NCBI RefSeq assembly: GCF_035594125.1
Contig: NC_087192.1
Coordinates: 13,238,501-13,302,500 of the forward strand
From: Scylla paramamosain
Taxonomy: Eukaryota > Arthropoda > Malacostraca > Decapoda > Portunidae
Direction: 5' to 3'
DNA: 64,000 nucleotides
Shown: positions 36,101-50,038 of the stretch, piece by piece
Layout: every line of letters begins with the position of its first letter
Position numbering within the stretch: position 1 is the first letter of the stretch
Notes under the pieces: generated by a model
What the model saw: the letters and a program-made list of their open reading frames with translations, nothing else
Database searches by the model: none
Told to the model about the DNA's origin: nothing
Made by a program: the position numbers and the translations under genes

Positions 36101-36751
36101 CTTTACATGAATTTTGAATGTTTTTACGTAATTATCTTAAAACATTAAAAATACACGTTTTGCTGTTTCTCCATAACAGGTGTTTTGCATGCGCCTTTGC
36201 GTTTTAGCATGTAAGTAGCTCAAAACAATGAAAAGACTTTTTTGTAATGTTTTGTTTTCCCATGTATGGTTCTTTCCTTGCTTTTTAGCGTTTTGGTACC
36301 TAATACGCTTACAAACACTGAAAAGACACGTTTCTAGAAGTGTCGTATTTTCCCTCATATATAATGCTTTGCATGCATTTTAGCGTTTTTGTTTCTCCAT
36401 ATAGAGTGCTATTCACTCGCTTTAGCGTTTTGGTACCTAATAAGTTGAAAACACTCATACTGCACGTTTCTCGTAATGTACTTTCGTATCCATATATAGT
36501 GTACTTTGCATGCATTTTGGCGCTTTTGTACGTGACAAGCTTAAGAAATAAAATGAAATACTAGTTTTTGGTAAGGTTATTTGTTTTTTCCATGAAGGAG
36601 ATTTTGCAAGAATTTTAGCGTTTTTGTACGTAAGTAGCTGAAAAATACCCCAAAAAATACGTTTTTTTGGGAATGTTGTTTTTTGCTTTTCCAGTATAGG
36701 GAAATTTTCATGCTTTTTACTGTTTTGTGGTTTACAAGTTCATATACACAT
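33139..36751 (+). repeat. Forward block of the 5-mer subfamily
   Basis: Polarity flips at tttatagagtgttttcgtacc. The cycle S-R-Q-P-T is clearest at about 35.86-36.65 kb: P 35862, T 35945, S 36053, R about 36142, Q about 36228, truncated P about 36312, T about 36391, S 36447, R about 36545, Q about 36640. Monomers keep full GCATGC and GGTACC sites more often than in the 11-mer HOR. Most of the block (from about 33310) is the right arm of inverted repeat 1. The longest frame not caused by a microsatellite (34402-35013, minus, 203 codons) lies here but has no feature of a gene. Confidence 0.87.
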
Positions 36752-37207
36752 ATACATGGAAAAAAAAAAGCTACTTTGCCAAAAGTACCAAGAAGGTAAA
36801 ATGCATGAAAAACACCCTTTATAGAAAAAACAGAATAATATCACACAAAAGAAATTTGAGAGTTTTTGAGCTTGTTAGGAAGAAAAACGCCATAATATAT
36901 GGAAAGTGTTCTATATGAAGAAAGAAAAGTCATTATGAGAAACAGTAAATTTGAGCTTCTTAGGTAGCAAAATGTGAAAACGCAAGAATAGCACTCTGTA
37001 TGGATAAACATAACAATATTACCAAAAACGTGTATTTTGAGTGTTTTTCTCATATTGTTAGGAGCCAAAACGCCAAAATGTATGGAAGCCAACTAACTAA
37101 CAAACGAAACTAAATTTAATGAAACGTGTCTTTTGAATGTTTATGAATCTGCTATGTACCAGAATGCTAAAAAAGCATGGAAAGATCACCATATGGGAAT
37201 AAAAAAC
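33310..37207 (+). repeat. Large inverted repeat 1, right arm
   Basis: This is the reverse complement of 27541-31180, with similarity I estimate by eye at about 90-97% in the stretches compared. Arm-specific changes include the T14G12 run at 34221-34246; the left-arm counterpart near 30255 has only a short A run. The outer end matches the left arm through caccatatgggaataaaaaa near 37207. Beyond that the minus-strand 5-mer sequence continues without a partner. Confidence 0.9.
34221..34246 (+). repeat. T14-G12 homopolymer pair
   Basis: Fourteen T (34221-34234) are followed directly by twelve G (34235-34246). The surrounding DNA is very A+T-rich and has no other G run of this size. The partner site in the left arm, near 30255, lacks it, so it arose after the arms duplicated or is a sequencing or consensus error at a homopolymer. 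Confidence 0.9.
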
Positions 37208-37988
37208 ATTATCAAAAACATGTCTTCAATCCTTTTGAGCTTCTTACGTACCAAAACGCTAATACGTTTGCAAAACACTTTTTATGGAGAAACAATAAAA
37301 TTGCCAAAAACAAGTATTTTATGTGTTTATGAGCTTGTTACATAAAAAACGCAAAAATGCATGCAAAGTAACCTTTATGAGGAAGTGAAACGATTTTTCC
37401 AGAAACGTGTCTTTGGAGTGTTTAGACACTAAATCGATATAAAGCTTGGAAATCACTTGATTTGAACAACAAAACAACACTAAGGAAAACGTGTCTTTTA
37501 AGTGTTTTGAGCTTATTACATACCAAAAACCTAAGCTGCATGCAAAAAAAAAAAAAAAATCGTCATCGAGAAACATAATAATATTACCAAAAACTTGTAA
37601 TTGGAGTGTATTTCTTATTGTTAAGTACACATGCAAAGCATGCGAAAGGAGACTAGTTTTCTAGAAAGGTGTCTTTTGAGTGTTTATCAGTGTTCTAGCT
37701 CCAAAACGATGAAAAGCATGGAAATCACACTGCAATGGAAAACAAAACAACAAAAATGTCTCTTTTCAGTATTTTTGAGCAACTTAGGTACCAGAACGCT
37801 AAAACGCATGCAAAACACCCTTGATGGAGAAACAGAATAACTACCAAAAAACAAGTTTTTTTTTTTTTGAGGCTGTTACGTGAAAAACGTCAAAATACAT
37901 TCCAAGTACCCTATTTGGAAAATAAATGGAAAAAAAAATTACGAGAAACGTTTTTTTTTTACTTCTTAGGTAACAAACCGCTAAAAGG
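36752..37988 (-). repeat. Minus-strand block of the 5-mer subfamily
   Basis: Polarity flips within ttcatatacacatatacatg, mirroring the flip near 28057 in the left arm. To about 37207 the block pairs with 27541-28057. From 37207 to 37988 it continues as 5-mer monomers (ccaaaacgctaatacg; ccagaacgctaaaacgcatg). It ends where ccgctaaaaggcatcc runs into forward m6 (gcatccattttcgcg). The shared gcatcc at the joint is microhomology. Confidence 0.86.
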
Positions 37989-39143
37989 CATCCATTTTCG
38001 CGTTTTTTTGTAAGTAAAAAGCTCAAAAACATTCAAAATAAAATTTTTGGTAATCTTATTCTATTTCTACATATTGGTTGGTTTGCATCCGTTTTAGCGT
38101 TTTTCTACGTAAAACACGGAAAAGACGTGTTTTCAGTAATTTTGTTTTGGATTCTCATATAGAATGACTTCCTTATTATTTATTGTTTTGGTGAATAACA
38201 TGCTGAACAACACTCAAAACACAGGTTTCTAGTAAAGTCGTTTAATTTCCTCATATAGTTGGCTTTGCATGCACTTTAAGGTTTGGTACAAAACAGTCCG
38301 GAAAAAAAGCTAAAATTAACTTTTTTGATAATGTTTTTTTTCACATAATTTCACTGAATTTTGCCAGAATTTTGGCATCTCGGTACCTATGAAGAATACC
38401 CCCCCAAAAAAAAATCCTATTTTTTTTCTTTTTTTTTTTCTTTATAAAGATGTTTTAGCTTTTTGGTACTTATGGAACTTAAAAACATTCATAATACACG
38501 TTTCTCGTAATGTCCATTCGTTTCCCAGACATAGGGTTCTTTGAATGTATTTAAGCGTTTTTAGAGATAACATGATCAAAAATATTCAAAACACATGTTT
38601 TTGGTAATGTTAATCTGTTTCTCTATAAAGGGTGTTTTGCATGCGTTTTAGCGATTTGGTATATAAGGAGCTCAAAAACACTTAAAGGCAAGTTCTTGGT
38701 AAAAGTTGGTTTTATTCCCATGTAATATGATTGCCCTCCTTTTTAGTGCTTTATTGCCTAACACGCTCAAAAACACTTAAAAGACACTTTTCTCGTAATG
38801 TCATTTCTTTCCCACATAAAGATAGTTTCGCATGCAATTTGGGGTTCTGGTAACTAAGAATGTGAAAAACACTCAAAATACACCCATTTGGTAAGGTTGT
38901 TCTGTTTCTGAATTCAGAGTGTTATTCATGAGTTTCAGCATTTTGGTATCTAAGAAACTAAGAAACATACACGAGTTTTTGCGTTTTTTGCCTTGTGGTT
39001 CTTGTGAAACTATAAAATACTCATTATACATTTTTCTCGTAATCTCCTTTTGTTTCCAAATAAAGAGTGGATTGCATGCATTTTCGCGTTTTTTGTAGGT
39101 AAGAAGCTCAAAAAGACTCAAAATATACCTTTTTGGTAATGTT

Positions 39144-39299
<156 letters not shown>

Positions 39300-42200
39300 G
39301 TCCTTTTGTTTCCCAATATAGAGAGATTTGCATCCATTTTCGCTCAAAAACACAAAAAATACATTTTTGGTAATATTATTCTATTTCATGATATTGGTTG
39401 ATTTGCATTCTTTTTAGCGTTTTTCTACGTAAAACACTGAAAAGAAACGTTTTCAGTAATTTTGTTTTGGATTCCCATACAGAGTGATTTCCATATTATT
39501 TATTGTTTTGGTGCCTAATATACTTAAGAAAAAGGCAAAAGACAGGTTTCAGGTAAAGTCGTTTAATTTCCCAATATAGGTGGCTCTACATGCACTTTAG
39601 GGTTTGGTACATAACGGTCTGAAAAAAAAGTTAAAATTAACTTTTTTGATATTCTTTTTTCACATAATTTCCCTGAATTTTGCCAAAATTTTGGCATCTC
39701 GATACCTATGAAGATTAATAACAAAAAAATAAAAAAAATGCTATTTTTTCATTTATTTATTTTTTCTCTATATAGAGTGTTATTTGTGGGTTTAAGCTTT
39801 TTGGTACGTAAGAAACGTAAAAACACTCATAATACTCGTTTCTCGTAATGTCCTTTTGTTTCCTAAAGATAAGATTCTTTACATGTATTTAAGCGTTTTT
39901 ATGGGTAACATGATCAAAAAAACTCAAAATATACCTTTTTAGTAATTTTATTCTATTTCTTCATATTGGTTGGTTTCCATCCGTTTTAGCGTTTTTCTAC
40001 GTAAAACACAGAAAAGACACGTCTTCAGTAATTTTGTTTTGCATTCCCATATAGAGTGAATTCTATGTTATTTATCGTTATGATGCCTAACATGCTGAAA
40101 AACACTCAAAAGACAGGTTTCTTGTAAAGTCGTTTAATTTCCCCATATAGGCTTTGCATACACTTTAGGGTTTGGTACATAACAGTCCAAAAAAAAGCTA
40201 AAATTAACCGCTTTCATAATATTCTTTTTTCACGTAATTTTCCTGAATTTTGCCAGAATTTTGGCATCTCAGTGCCTATGAAGATCAATAAAAAAAAATG
40301 CTATTTTTTCATTTTCTTTATTTTTTTTTTCTCTATAAAGAGTGTTATTTGTGGGTTTTAGCTTTTTGGTACTTAAGGAACTTATAAACACTCATAATAC
40401 ACATTCCCCGTAATGTCCTTTCATTCCCAAACATAGGGTTCTTTGCATGTATTTAAGCATTTTATTGATAACAAGCTCAAAACCACTCAAAATACATGTT
40501 TTTGATAATGTTATTCTGTTTTTCCATAAAGGGTGTTTTGCATGGGTTTTAGCGTTTTGGTATGTAACGAGCTCAAAAAAAATTAAAGGCAAGTTCTTGG
40601 TTAAAGTTGGTTATATTCCCATGTAATGTGATTGCCTTGCTTTTTAATGCTTTATTGCCTAACACGCTGAAAAACACTAAAAAGACACTTTTCTAGTAAT
40701 TTCATTTTTTTCCACAGTTTCGCATGTAATTTGGGGTTGGACCACTAAGAATGTGAAAAAAAAACACTCAAAATACACTCATTTCCTAAAATTGTTCTGT
40801 TTCTCAATTTAGAGTATTATTCATGAGTTTCAGCATTTTAATGTCTAAGAAACTTCTCCATATATACGAGTTTTGCGTTTTTTGCCTTATGGTTCTTGAA
40901 AACTATTAATACATTCATTATACAATTTTCTTGTAATATCCTTTTCTTTCCCAATATAGACTTCTTTGCAATCATTTTTGCGTTTTTTTGTAACAAGCTC
41001 AAAAACACAACTTTTTTGTAATGTTATTCTATTTCTTCATATTGGTTGGTTTGCATCCGTTTTAGCGTTCTACGCTAAAACTGAAAAGACACGTTTTCAG
41101 TAATACTGTTGAAATTGCTGAAAACACCCAAAGACACGTTTCTTGTAAAGTCGTGTAATTTACCCATATAGGTGGGTTTGCATGCACTTCGTACATAACT
41201 CCGGAAAAAGCTAAAATTATTTTTTTTGTTTTTTTTTCACATAATTTCCCAGAAATTTCTCAGAATTTTGGCATCTCGTTACCTATGAAGATGAATAACA
41301 AAAAAAATCTATTTTTTTAATTATTTTTTCTCTCTATAAACTGTTATTTGTGGGTTTTAGATTTTTGGTACTTAAGGAACTTAAAAATACTCATAATACA
41401 CGATTTTCGTAATGTCCTTTCGCTTCACAAACATAGGGTTTTTGCATGTATTTAAGCGATTTTATAGGTAACATGATAAAAAACAATCAAAATACATGTT
41501 TTTAGTAATGTTATTCTGTTTCTCCTTAAAGGTTGTTTTGCATGCGTTTAGCGTTTTGGTATGTAAGGAGTTAAAAAACACTTAGAGGCAAGTTGTTCGT
41601 AAAATTTGGTTTCATTCCCATGTCATGTGATTTCCCTGCTTTTTAGTGTTTTTTTTGCATATAACGCTCATAAACACTCAAAAGACACTTTTCTGGTAAT
41701 GTCATTTTTTTCCCACATAAAGCTAGTTTCGCATGTAATTTGAGATTTTCGTAACTAAGAATGTGAAAAAACACTCAAAATACACACATTTGGTACGGTA
41801 GTTCTTTTTTTCAATTAAAAGTGTTATTCATGAGTTTTAGCGTTTTGGTATGTAAGAAACTTTTCTATATACACGAGTTTTTGCATTTTTTGCCTTCTGG
41901 TTCTTGTGAAACTATAAAACACTCATTATACACGTTTCTCGTAATGTCCTTTTGCTTCGCAATATAGAGTGCTTTCCATCGTTTTGCGCGTTTTTTGTAG
42001 GTAAAAAGCTCAAAAACACTTTTTGGTAATGTTATCCTATTTCTTCATATTTGTTGGATTGCATCCATTTTAGCGTTTTTCTACTTAAAACACTGAAAAG
42101 ACACGTTTTCAGTAATTTTGTTTTGGATTCATATATTGACTGACTTCCATATTATTTATCGTTTTGGTGCCTAACATGCTGGAAAACACTGAAAAGACAG

Positions 42201-44823
42201 CTTTCTGGTAAAGTCGTTTAACTTCCTTATATAGGTGGCATGCACTTTAGAGTTTGGTACATAAAAATCCGAAAAAGAGCTATAATTAACTTTTTTGATA
42301 ATGTTCTTTTTTCCACATAAATTCCCTGAATTTTGGCAGAATTTTGGCGTCTTGGTACCTATGAAAATCAATATAAGAAAAAAAGCTATTTTTATTTATT
42401 TTTTTTCTCTATACAGAGTGTTATTTATGGGTTTTAACGTTTTGGTACTTAAGAAACTTAAAAACGGTCCTAATACACGTTTCTTGTAATGTCCTTTCGT
42501 TTCCCAAACATAGGGTTCTTTGCATGTATTTAAGCGTTTTTTGTAGGTAACATGATCAAAAACACTTAAAACACGTTTTTAGTAATGTTATTCTAAATCT
42601 CCATAAATGATTTTTTGAATGCGTTTTAGCGTTTTGGTTTGTAAGGAGGTCAAAAACACTTCAAGGCAAGTTCTTGGTAAAAAGTTGGTTTTATTCCCAT
42701 GTAATGTGATTGCCCTGTTTTTTTGTGATCTATTGTCTAACTCGCTCAAAAACACTCAAAAGACACTTCTGGTAATGTCATTTTTTTCCAACATAATTTC
42801 GCGATCTATTTGGGGCTTTGTTAACTATGAATGTGAAAAACACTCAAAATACACGCATTTGGTAAGATTGTTCTGTTTCTCAGTTAATATTGTTATTCAA
42901 GAGTTTCAGCATTTTATTATCTAAGAAACTTCTTTATGTACACTAGTTTTTGCGTTTTTTGACTTGTGGTTCTGGTGAACCACAAGTTCTTTTTCTCAAA
43001 AATAATTAGACACTCATTATACACGTTTTTCGTAATGTATTTTTGTTTCCCAATAGGGAGTGCTTTGCAACCATTTTCGCGTTTTTTTTAGGTAACAAAC
43101 TCAAAAAACACTCAAAATGTAATGTTATTCTATTTCATCTGATTGGTTGGTTTGCATCCGATTTAGCGTTTTTCTACGTAAAACACCGAAAAGACACGTT
43201 TTCAGTAATTTTGTTTTAGATTCCCATATAGAGTGACTTGCATGTTATTTACGGTTATGGTGCCTAAGAAGCTGAAAAACACTCATAAGACAGTTTTCTG
43301 GCAAAGACGTATAATTTCCCCATATAGGTGGCTTTGCATGCATTTTAGGGTTTCGTACATAAAAGTAAGAAAAAAAACCTAAATTAAATTTTTTTGATAA
43401 TTAACTCATAATTTCCTGAAATTTGACCAAATTTTGGCATCTAGATACCTGTGAAGATGAAAAAGAAAGAAAAAAAATATCGTATTTTTTTTATTTATTT
43501 ATTTTTTTCTCAATAAAGAGTGTTATTTGTGGCTTTTAGCTTTTTGGTAAATAATGATCTTAAAACACTCGTAATACACGTTTCTCGCAATGTCCTTTCA
43601 TTTCCCAAAAATAGGGTTCTTTGCATGTATTTAAGCGTTTTTATTGGTAACATGATCAAAAACACTCAAAATATATGTTTTTGGTAATGCTATTCTCTTT
43701 CTCCATAAAGTGTGTTTTGCATGCGTCTTAGCGTTTTGGTATCTAAGGAGCTCAAAACAAAGGCAAGTTCTTGGTAAAAATTGATTTTATTGCCATGTAA
43801 AGTGATTCCCCTGCTTTTTAGTGCTTTATTGCCTATCACGCTCAAAAACACTCAAAAGACACTTTTCTGGTAATGTCATATTTTTACCACATAAAGCTGG
43901 TTTCGCATGCAATTTGGGATTTTGGTAAGTAAGAATGTGAAAAGCAGTCAAAATACACGCATTTAATAAAGTTGTTCTGTTTCTCAATTAAGAGTGTTAT
44001 TCATGAGTTTCAGCATTTTGGTATATAGGAAACTTCTCCATATACACGAGTTTTTGCGTTTTTTGCCTTGTGGTTCTTTTAAATTATAAAACATTCATTA
44101 TACACTTTTCTTGCAATGTCCTTTGTTTCCCAATATAGAGTGCTTTGTATCAATTTTCGCGTTTTTTTGTAGGTAACAAGCTCAAAAACACTCAAAATAT
44201 TCTTTTTTGATAATGTTTTTCTACTTCTTGATATTGATTGGTTTGCAGCCGTTTTAGCGTTTTTCTACGTAAAACAATGAGAAGACACGTTTTCAGTAAT
44301 TTTGTTTTGGTTTGCAATATAGAGTGAGTTCCTTATTATTTATCGTTTTGGTGCCTAACATGCTGAAAAACACTCAAAACACAGAATTCTGGTAAGGTCG
44401 TTTAATTTCCTCATATAGGAGGCTTTGCATGCACTTTAGTGTTTGGTACATAACAGTCCGAAAAAAAAGCTAATATCAACTTTTTTTTATAATATTCTCT
44501 TATCATATAATTGCCCTAATTTTTCCCAGAATTTTGGCATCTCGTTACCTATGAAGTTGAATAACAAAAAAAAAAAAAGAAAATCCTTTTGTTTATTTAT
44601 TTTTTTATTTTTTTATTTTTTCTACATAACGAGTGTTATTTGTGGGTTTTAGCTTTTTAGTAGTCAAGGAACTTAAAAACACTCATAATTCACGTTTCTC
44701 GTAATGTCCTTGTTTCCCAAACATAAGGTTCTTTGCATGTATTTAAGCGTTTTTATAGATAACATTATCAAAAACACTCAAAATACATGTTTTTGGTAAT
44801 GTTATTCTGTTTCTCCATAAAGG

Positions 44824-46230
44824 GTTTGGTACATAACAGTCCGAAAAAAAAGCTAAAATTAACTTTTTTGATAATATTATTTTGTTTATATAATTTTCCT
44901 GAATTTTCCCAGAATTTTGGCATCTCGGTACCTATGAAGATGGAAAAAAAAAATCCTATTTTTTTTTTTTCTAGATAAAGAGTGTTATTTGTGGGTTTCA
45001 GCTTTTTGGTACTTAAGGAACTTAAAAAAAAAAAACACTCATAATACATGTTTCTCATAATGTCCTTTTGTTTCCCAAACATAATGTTCTTTGCATGCAT
45101 TTAAGCGTTTTTATAGATAACATGATAAAAAACACCCAAATTACATATTTTGGTAATGTTATTCTGTTTCTCCATAAAGTTTGTTTTGCATGCATTTTAG
45201 CGGTTTGGTATATAAGGAGCTCAAAAACATTTAAAGGCAAGTTCTTGGTAAAAATTGGGTTTATTCCATGCGTTTTAGCGGTTTGGTATGTAAGGAGATC
45301 AAAAACACATATTGGCAAAATCTTGGTAAAAGTTGGATTTATTCCCATGTAATGTGATTACCCTGCTTTTTAGTACTTCATTGCCTAACACGCTAAAAAA
45401 AAAAACAATTAAAAGACACTTCTGTTAATGTCATTTTTTTTCCCTCATAAAGCTAGTTTCGCATGCTGTTTTGGGTATTGCTAACTAGGAATATGAAAAA
45501 CACTCAAAATACAGGCATTTGCTTAGGTTGTTCTGTTTCTCAATTAAGATTGTTATTCATGAGTTTCAGCATTTTCGTATCTAAGAAACTTCTTTATATA
45601 CACGAGTTTTTGCGTTTTTCTACGTAAAACACGAAGAAGATACATTTTCAGTAATTTTGTTTTGGATTCCCATATAGAGTGAGTTCCTTATTATGTATCG
45701 TTTTGGTGCGTAACATGCTGAAAAACACTCAAAAGACAGATATCTGTTAAGTTCGTTTAATTTCCTCATATAGGAGGTTTTTCATGCACTTTAGGGTTTG
45801 GTACATAACAGTCCGAAAAAAAAGCTAAAATTAACTTTTTTGATAATATTATTTTGTTCATATAATTTTCCTGAATTTTCCCAGAATTTTGGCATCTCGG
45901 TACCTATGAAGATGGAAAAAAAATCCTATTTTTTTTTCTAAATAAAGAGTGTTATTTGTGGGTTTCAGCTTTTTGGTACTTAGGGAACTTAAAAAAAAAA
46001 AACACTCATAATACATGTTTCTCATAATGTCCTTTTGTTTCCCAAACATAATGTTCTTTGCATGCATTTAAGCGTTTTTATAGACAACATGATAAAAAAC
46101 ACCCAAATTACATGTTTTGGTAATGTTATTCTGTTTCTCCATAAAGTTTGTTTTGCATGCATTTTAGCGGTTTAGTATATAAGGAGCTCAAAAACATTTA
46201 AAGGCAAGTTCTTGGTAAAAATTGGGTTTA
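44824..46230 (+). repeat. Local ~0.98-kb tandem duplication
   Basis: Segments 44824-45240 and about 45800-46230 agree almost throughout, including rare wording: ttcctgaattttcccagaat, atgaagatggaaaaaaa, tgggtttcagctttttgg, acacccaaattacat and aaaattgggtttattcc. The first copy begins at an m2/m9 fusion not present in the second, and only the first is followed by the extra m2-tail/m3 piece. This is a recent duplication or conversion. Confidence 0.85.
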
Positions 46231-49200
46231 TTCCAATGAAAAGTGATTGCCCTGCTTTTTAGTGCTTTATTGCCTATCACGCTCAAAAACACTCAAAAGA
46301 CATTTTTCTGGAAATGTTATGTTTTCCCACTTAAATCTGGTTGTGCATGAAATTTGGGTTTTTGGTAACTAAAAATATGAAAAACACTCAAAATACACGA
46401 ATTTGGTAAGGTTGTTCTGTTTCTCAATTAAGTGTGTTATTCATGAGTTTCAGCATTATGGTATCTAGGAAACTTCTCCATATACACGAGTTTTTGCGTT
46501 TTTTGCCTTGTTGTTCTTTTGAACTATAATACACTCATTATACACTTTTCTCGCAATGTCCCTTTGTATCCCAATGTAGAGTGCTTTGTATCAATTTTAG
46601 CGTTTTTTTTGTAGGTAACAAGCTCAAAAACACTCAAGATATACCTTTTTGGTAATGTTTTTTCTATTTCTTGATATTGGTTGGTTTGCACCCATTTTAG
46701 CGTTTTTCTACGTAAAACAGTGGGAAGACACGTTTTCAATGATTTTGTTTTGGATTCCCATATAAAGTGAGTTCCTTATTATTTATCATTTTGGTGCCTA
46801 ACATGCTGAAAAACACACAAAAGACAGATTTCTGGTAAGGTCGTTTAATTTCTTTATATAAAAGGCCTTGCATGCAGTTTAGGGTTTGGTACATAACAGT
46901 CCGAAAAAAAGCTAAAATCAACTTTTTTGATAATATTCTCTTATAATTGTCTTGAATTTTCCCAGAATTTTGGCATTTCGGTACCTATGAAGATGAATAA
47001 AAAAAATAATAAAAAAAATTTATTTTTATATTTATTTATTTATTTTTTCTAAATAAAGAGTGGGTTTTAGGTTTTTGGTACTAAACAAATTTAAAAACTC
47101 ATAATATACGTTTCTCGTAATGTCCTTTTGTTACCCAAACATAAGGTTCTTTTCATGTATTTAAGCGTTTTTATAGATAACATGATCAAAAACACTGAAA
47201 ATACATGTTTTTGGTAATTTCATTCTGTTTCTCCATAAAGTTTGTTTTGCATGCGTTTTTGCGGTTTAGTATATAAGGAGCTCAAAACACTTAAAGGCAA
47301 GTTCTTGATAAAAATTGGTTTTATTCAAATGTAATGTGATTCCCCTGCTTTTTAGTGCTTTATTGGCTATCATGCTCAAAAACACTCATAAGACATTTTT
47401 CTGGTAATGTCATTTTTTTTTCACATAAAGCTGGTTTCGCATGCAATTTGGGGTTTTGGTAACTAAAAATGTAAAAAGCTCTCAAAATACACGCATTTAG
47501 TAAGGTTGTTCTGTTTCTCAATAAGGAATGTTATTCATGAGTGTGGCATTTTCGTATCTACGGAACTTCTCCATATCCACATGTTTTTGCGTTTTTTGCC
47601 TCTTTGTTCTTTTGAACTATAAAACACTCATTATACACTTTTCTTGCAATGTCCTTTTTATTTCCTAATATAGAGTGCTTTGCATCAATTTTCGCGTTTT
47701 TTGTAGGTAACAAGCTCAAAAACACTCAAAATATACATTTTTGGTAATGTTTTTCTATTTTTTTTATATTGGTTTTCATCCGTTTTAGCGTTTTTCTACG
47801 TAAATCACTGAGAAGACACGTTTTGAGTAGTTTTGTTTTGGATTCCCATATATAGTGAGTTACTTATTTATTTATCGTTTTGGTGCCTAAAATTCTGAAA
47901 AAAAAAACACTCAAAAGACAGATTTCTTTTAAGGTCGTTTAATTTCCTCATATAGGAGGCTTTGCATGCACTTTAGAGTTTGGTAGATAACAGTTCGAAA
48001 AAAAAGCTGAAATTAACTTTTTTGATAATATTCTTTTATCACATAATTGCCCTGAATTTTCCCAGAATTTTGGCATGTCGGTACCTATGAATATGAATTA
48101 CAAAAAAAAAAAAATCCTAATTATTTAATTTTTTTATTTTTTTTATTTTCTAAATAAAGAGTGTTATTTGTGGGTTTTAGCTTTTTGCTACTTAAGGAAC
48201 TTAAAAAACACTCATAATACACGTTTCTCGTAATGTCCTTTTGGTTCCCAAACATAATGCTCTTTACATGTACTTTAGCGTTTTTATAGATAACATGATC
48301 AAAAACACTCAAAATACATGTTTATGGTAATGTTATTCTGTTTTTCCATAAAGTTTGTTTTGCATGCGTTTTAGCGGTTTGGTATATAAGGGGTTAATAA
48401 ACACTTAAAGGCAAATTCTTCGTAAAAGTTGGTTTTATTCCCATGTAATGTGATCGTTCTGCTTTTTAGTGCTTTGTTGCATATCACGCTGAAAAACACT
48501 AAAAAGACACTTTTCTGGTAATGTCATTTTTCCCCAAATGATGGTAGTTTCACATGTAATTTGGCATTTTCGTAACTAAGAATGTGAAAAATACTCAAAA
48601 TACACAATTTGTTTATCTAAAAAAAAGTGTTATTCATGCATTTATTCATTTTGGTATTTAAGAAATTTCTCTATATACACGAGTTTTTGCGTTTATTGCC
48701 TTGTGATTCTTTTAAAACTATAAAACACTCATTATACACGTTTCTCCTAATGTCTTTTTGTTTCCTAATATAGAGTGCTTTACATACATTTTTGCATTTT
48801 TTGTAGGTAACAAGCTCGAAAACATTCAAAATATATCTTTTTGGTAATGTTATTCTATTTCTTCATATAGGATGGTTTGTATCCGCTTTAGCGTTTTTCT
48901 ACGTAAAACACTGAAAAGACACGTTTTCAGTAATTTTCTTTTCGATTCACATATTGACTGACTTCCATATTGTTTATCGTTTTGGTGCCTAACATGCTGA
49001 AAAACACTGAAAAGACAGGTTTCTGGTAAAGTTCTTTAACTTCCTGATATAGGTGACTTTAGGGTTTGGTACATAACAATCCGAAAAAAAAGCTATAATT
49101 AACTTCTATAATAATATTTTTTTTTCCACATAAATTCCGTGAATTTTGGCAGAATTTTAGCATCTCGGTACCTATGAAGATAAATAACCAAAAAAAAAAG

Positions 49201-49575
49201 TCCCATTTTTTTTTTATTTATTTATTTTTCTAAAGAGTGTTATTTGTGGGTTTTAGCTTTTTGGTACTGAAGGAACTTAAAAATCACTCATAATACACGT
49301 TTCTCGTAATGTTCTTTCGTTTCCCAAACATAAGGTTCTTTGTATGTGTTTAAGCATTTTTATACATGACATGATAAAAAAAACACTAAAAATACATGTA
49401 TTTGGTAATGTTATTCTGTTTCTCCATAATATGTATTTTGCATGCGTTTTAGCGTTTTGGTATGTAACGAGCTCAAAAACACTTGAAGGCAAGTTCTTGG
49501 TAAAATTTGGTTTTATTCCCATGTAATGTGATTGCCCTGGCTTTTAGGGCTTTATTGCGTAACACGCTCACAAAC

Positions 49576-50038
49576 ATATGAGGAAATTAAAGACCTTACA
49601 AGAAATATGTCTTCTGAGTGTTTTTCAGCATATTAGGCACCAAAACGATAAATAATAAGGAACTCACTCTAAGTGGGAATCCAAAAGAAAATTACTGAAA
49701 ACGTTTCTTCTCAGTGTTTTACGTAGAAAAACGCTAAAAATAATATAAACTAACCAATATCAAGAAGCAGAAAAACATTACCAAAAATGTATATTTTAAG
49801 TGTTTGTGTGCTTGTTTCCTACAAAAAAAAAAGCGAAAATTGATAAAAAGCACTCTATATTGGGAAAGAAAGGGATATTGCGAGAAAAGTGTACAATGAA
49901 TGTTTTATAGTTTAAAAAAAACACAAGGCAAAAAACGCAAAAACTCGTGTATATGGAGAAGTTTCCTATATACCAAAATGCTGAAACTCATGAATAACAC
50001 TCTTAATTGAGAAACAGAGCAACCTTACTAAATGCGTG
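49576..50038 (-). repeat. Amplified inverted block, copy 4 (reversed m9-m5)
   Basis: Entry is at acgctcacaaaca then tatgaggaaattaaagacc, and exit at aaatgcgtg then tcaaaaacac. A few bases of m9 are missing at the entry compared with other copies. It pairs with the 7.6-kb copy through flanking wording. Confidence 0.9.

Noticed and set aside
27541..37207. Inverted repeat 1 as a DNA transposon or foldback element
   Set aside because: The arms consist of the same satellite monomers as the surroundings. I see no target-site duplication, no non-satellite terminal sequence and no transposase.
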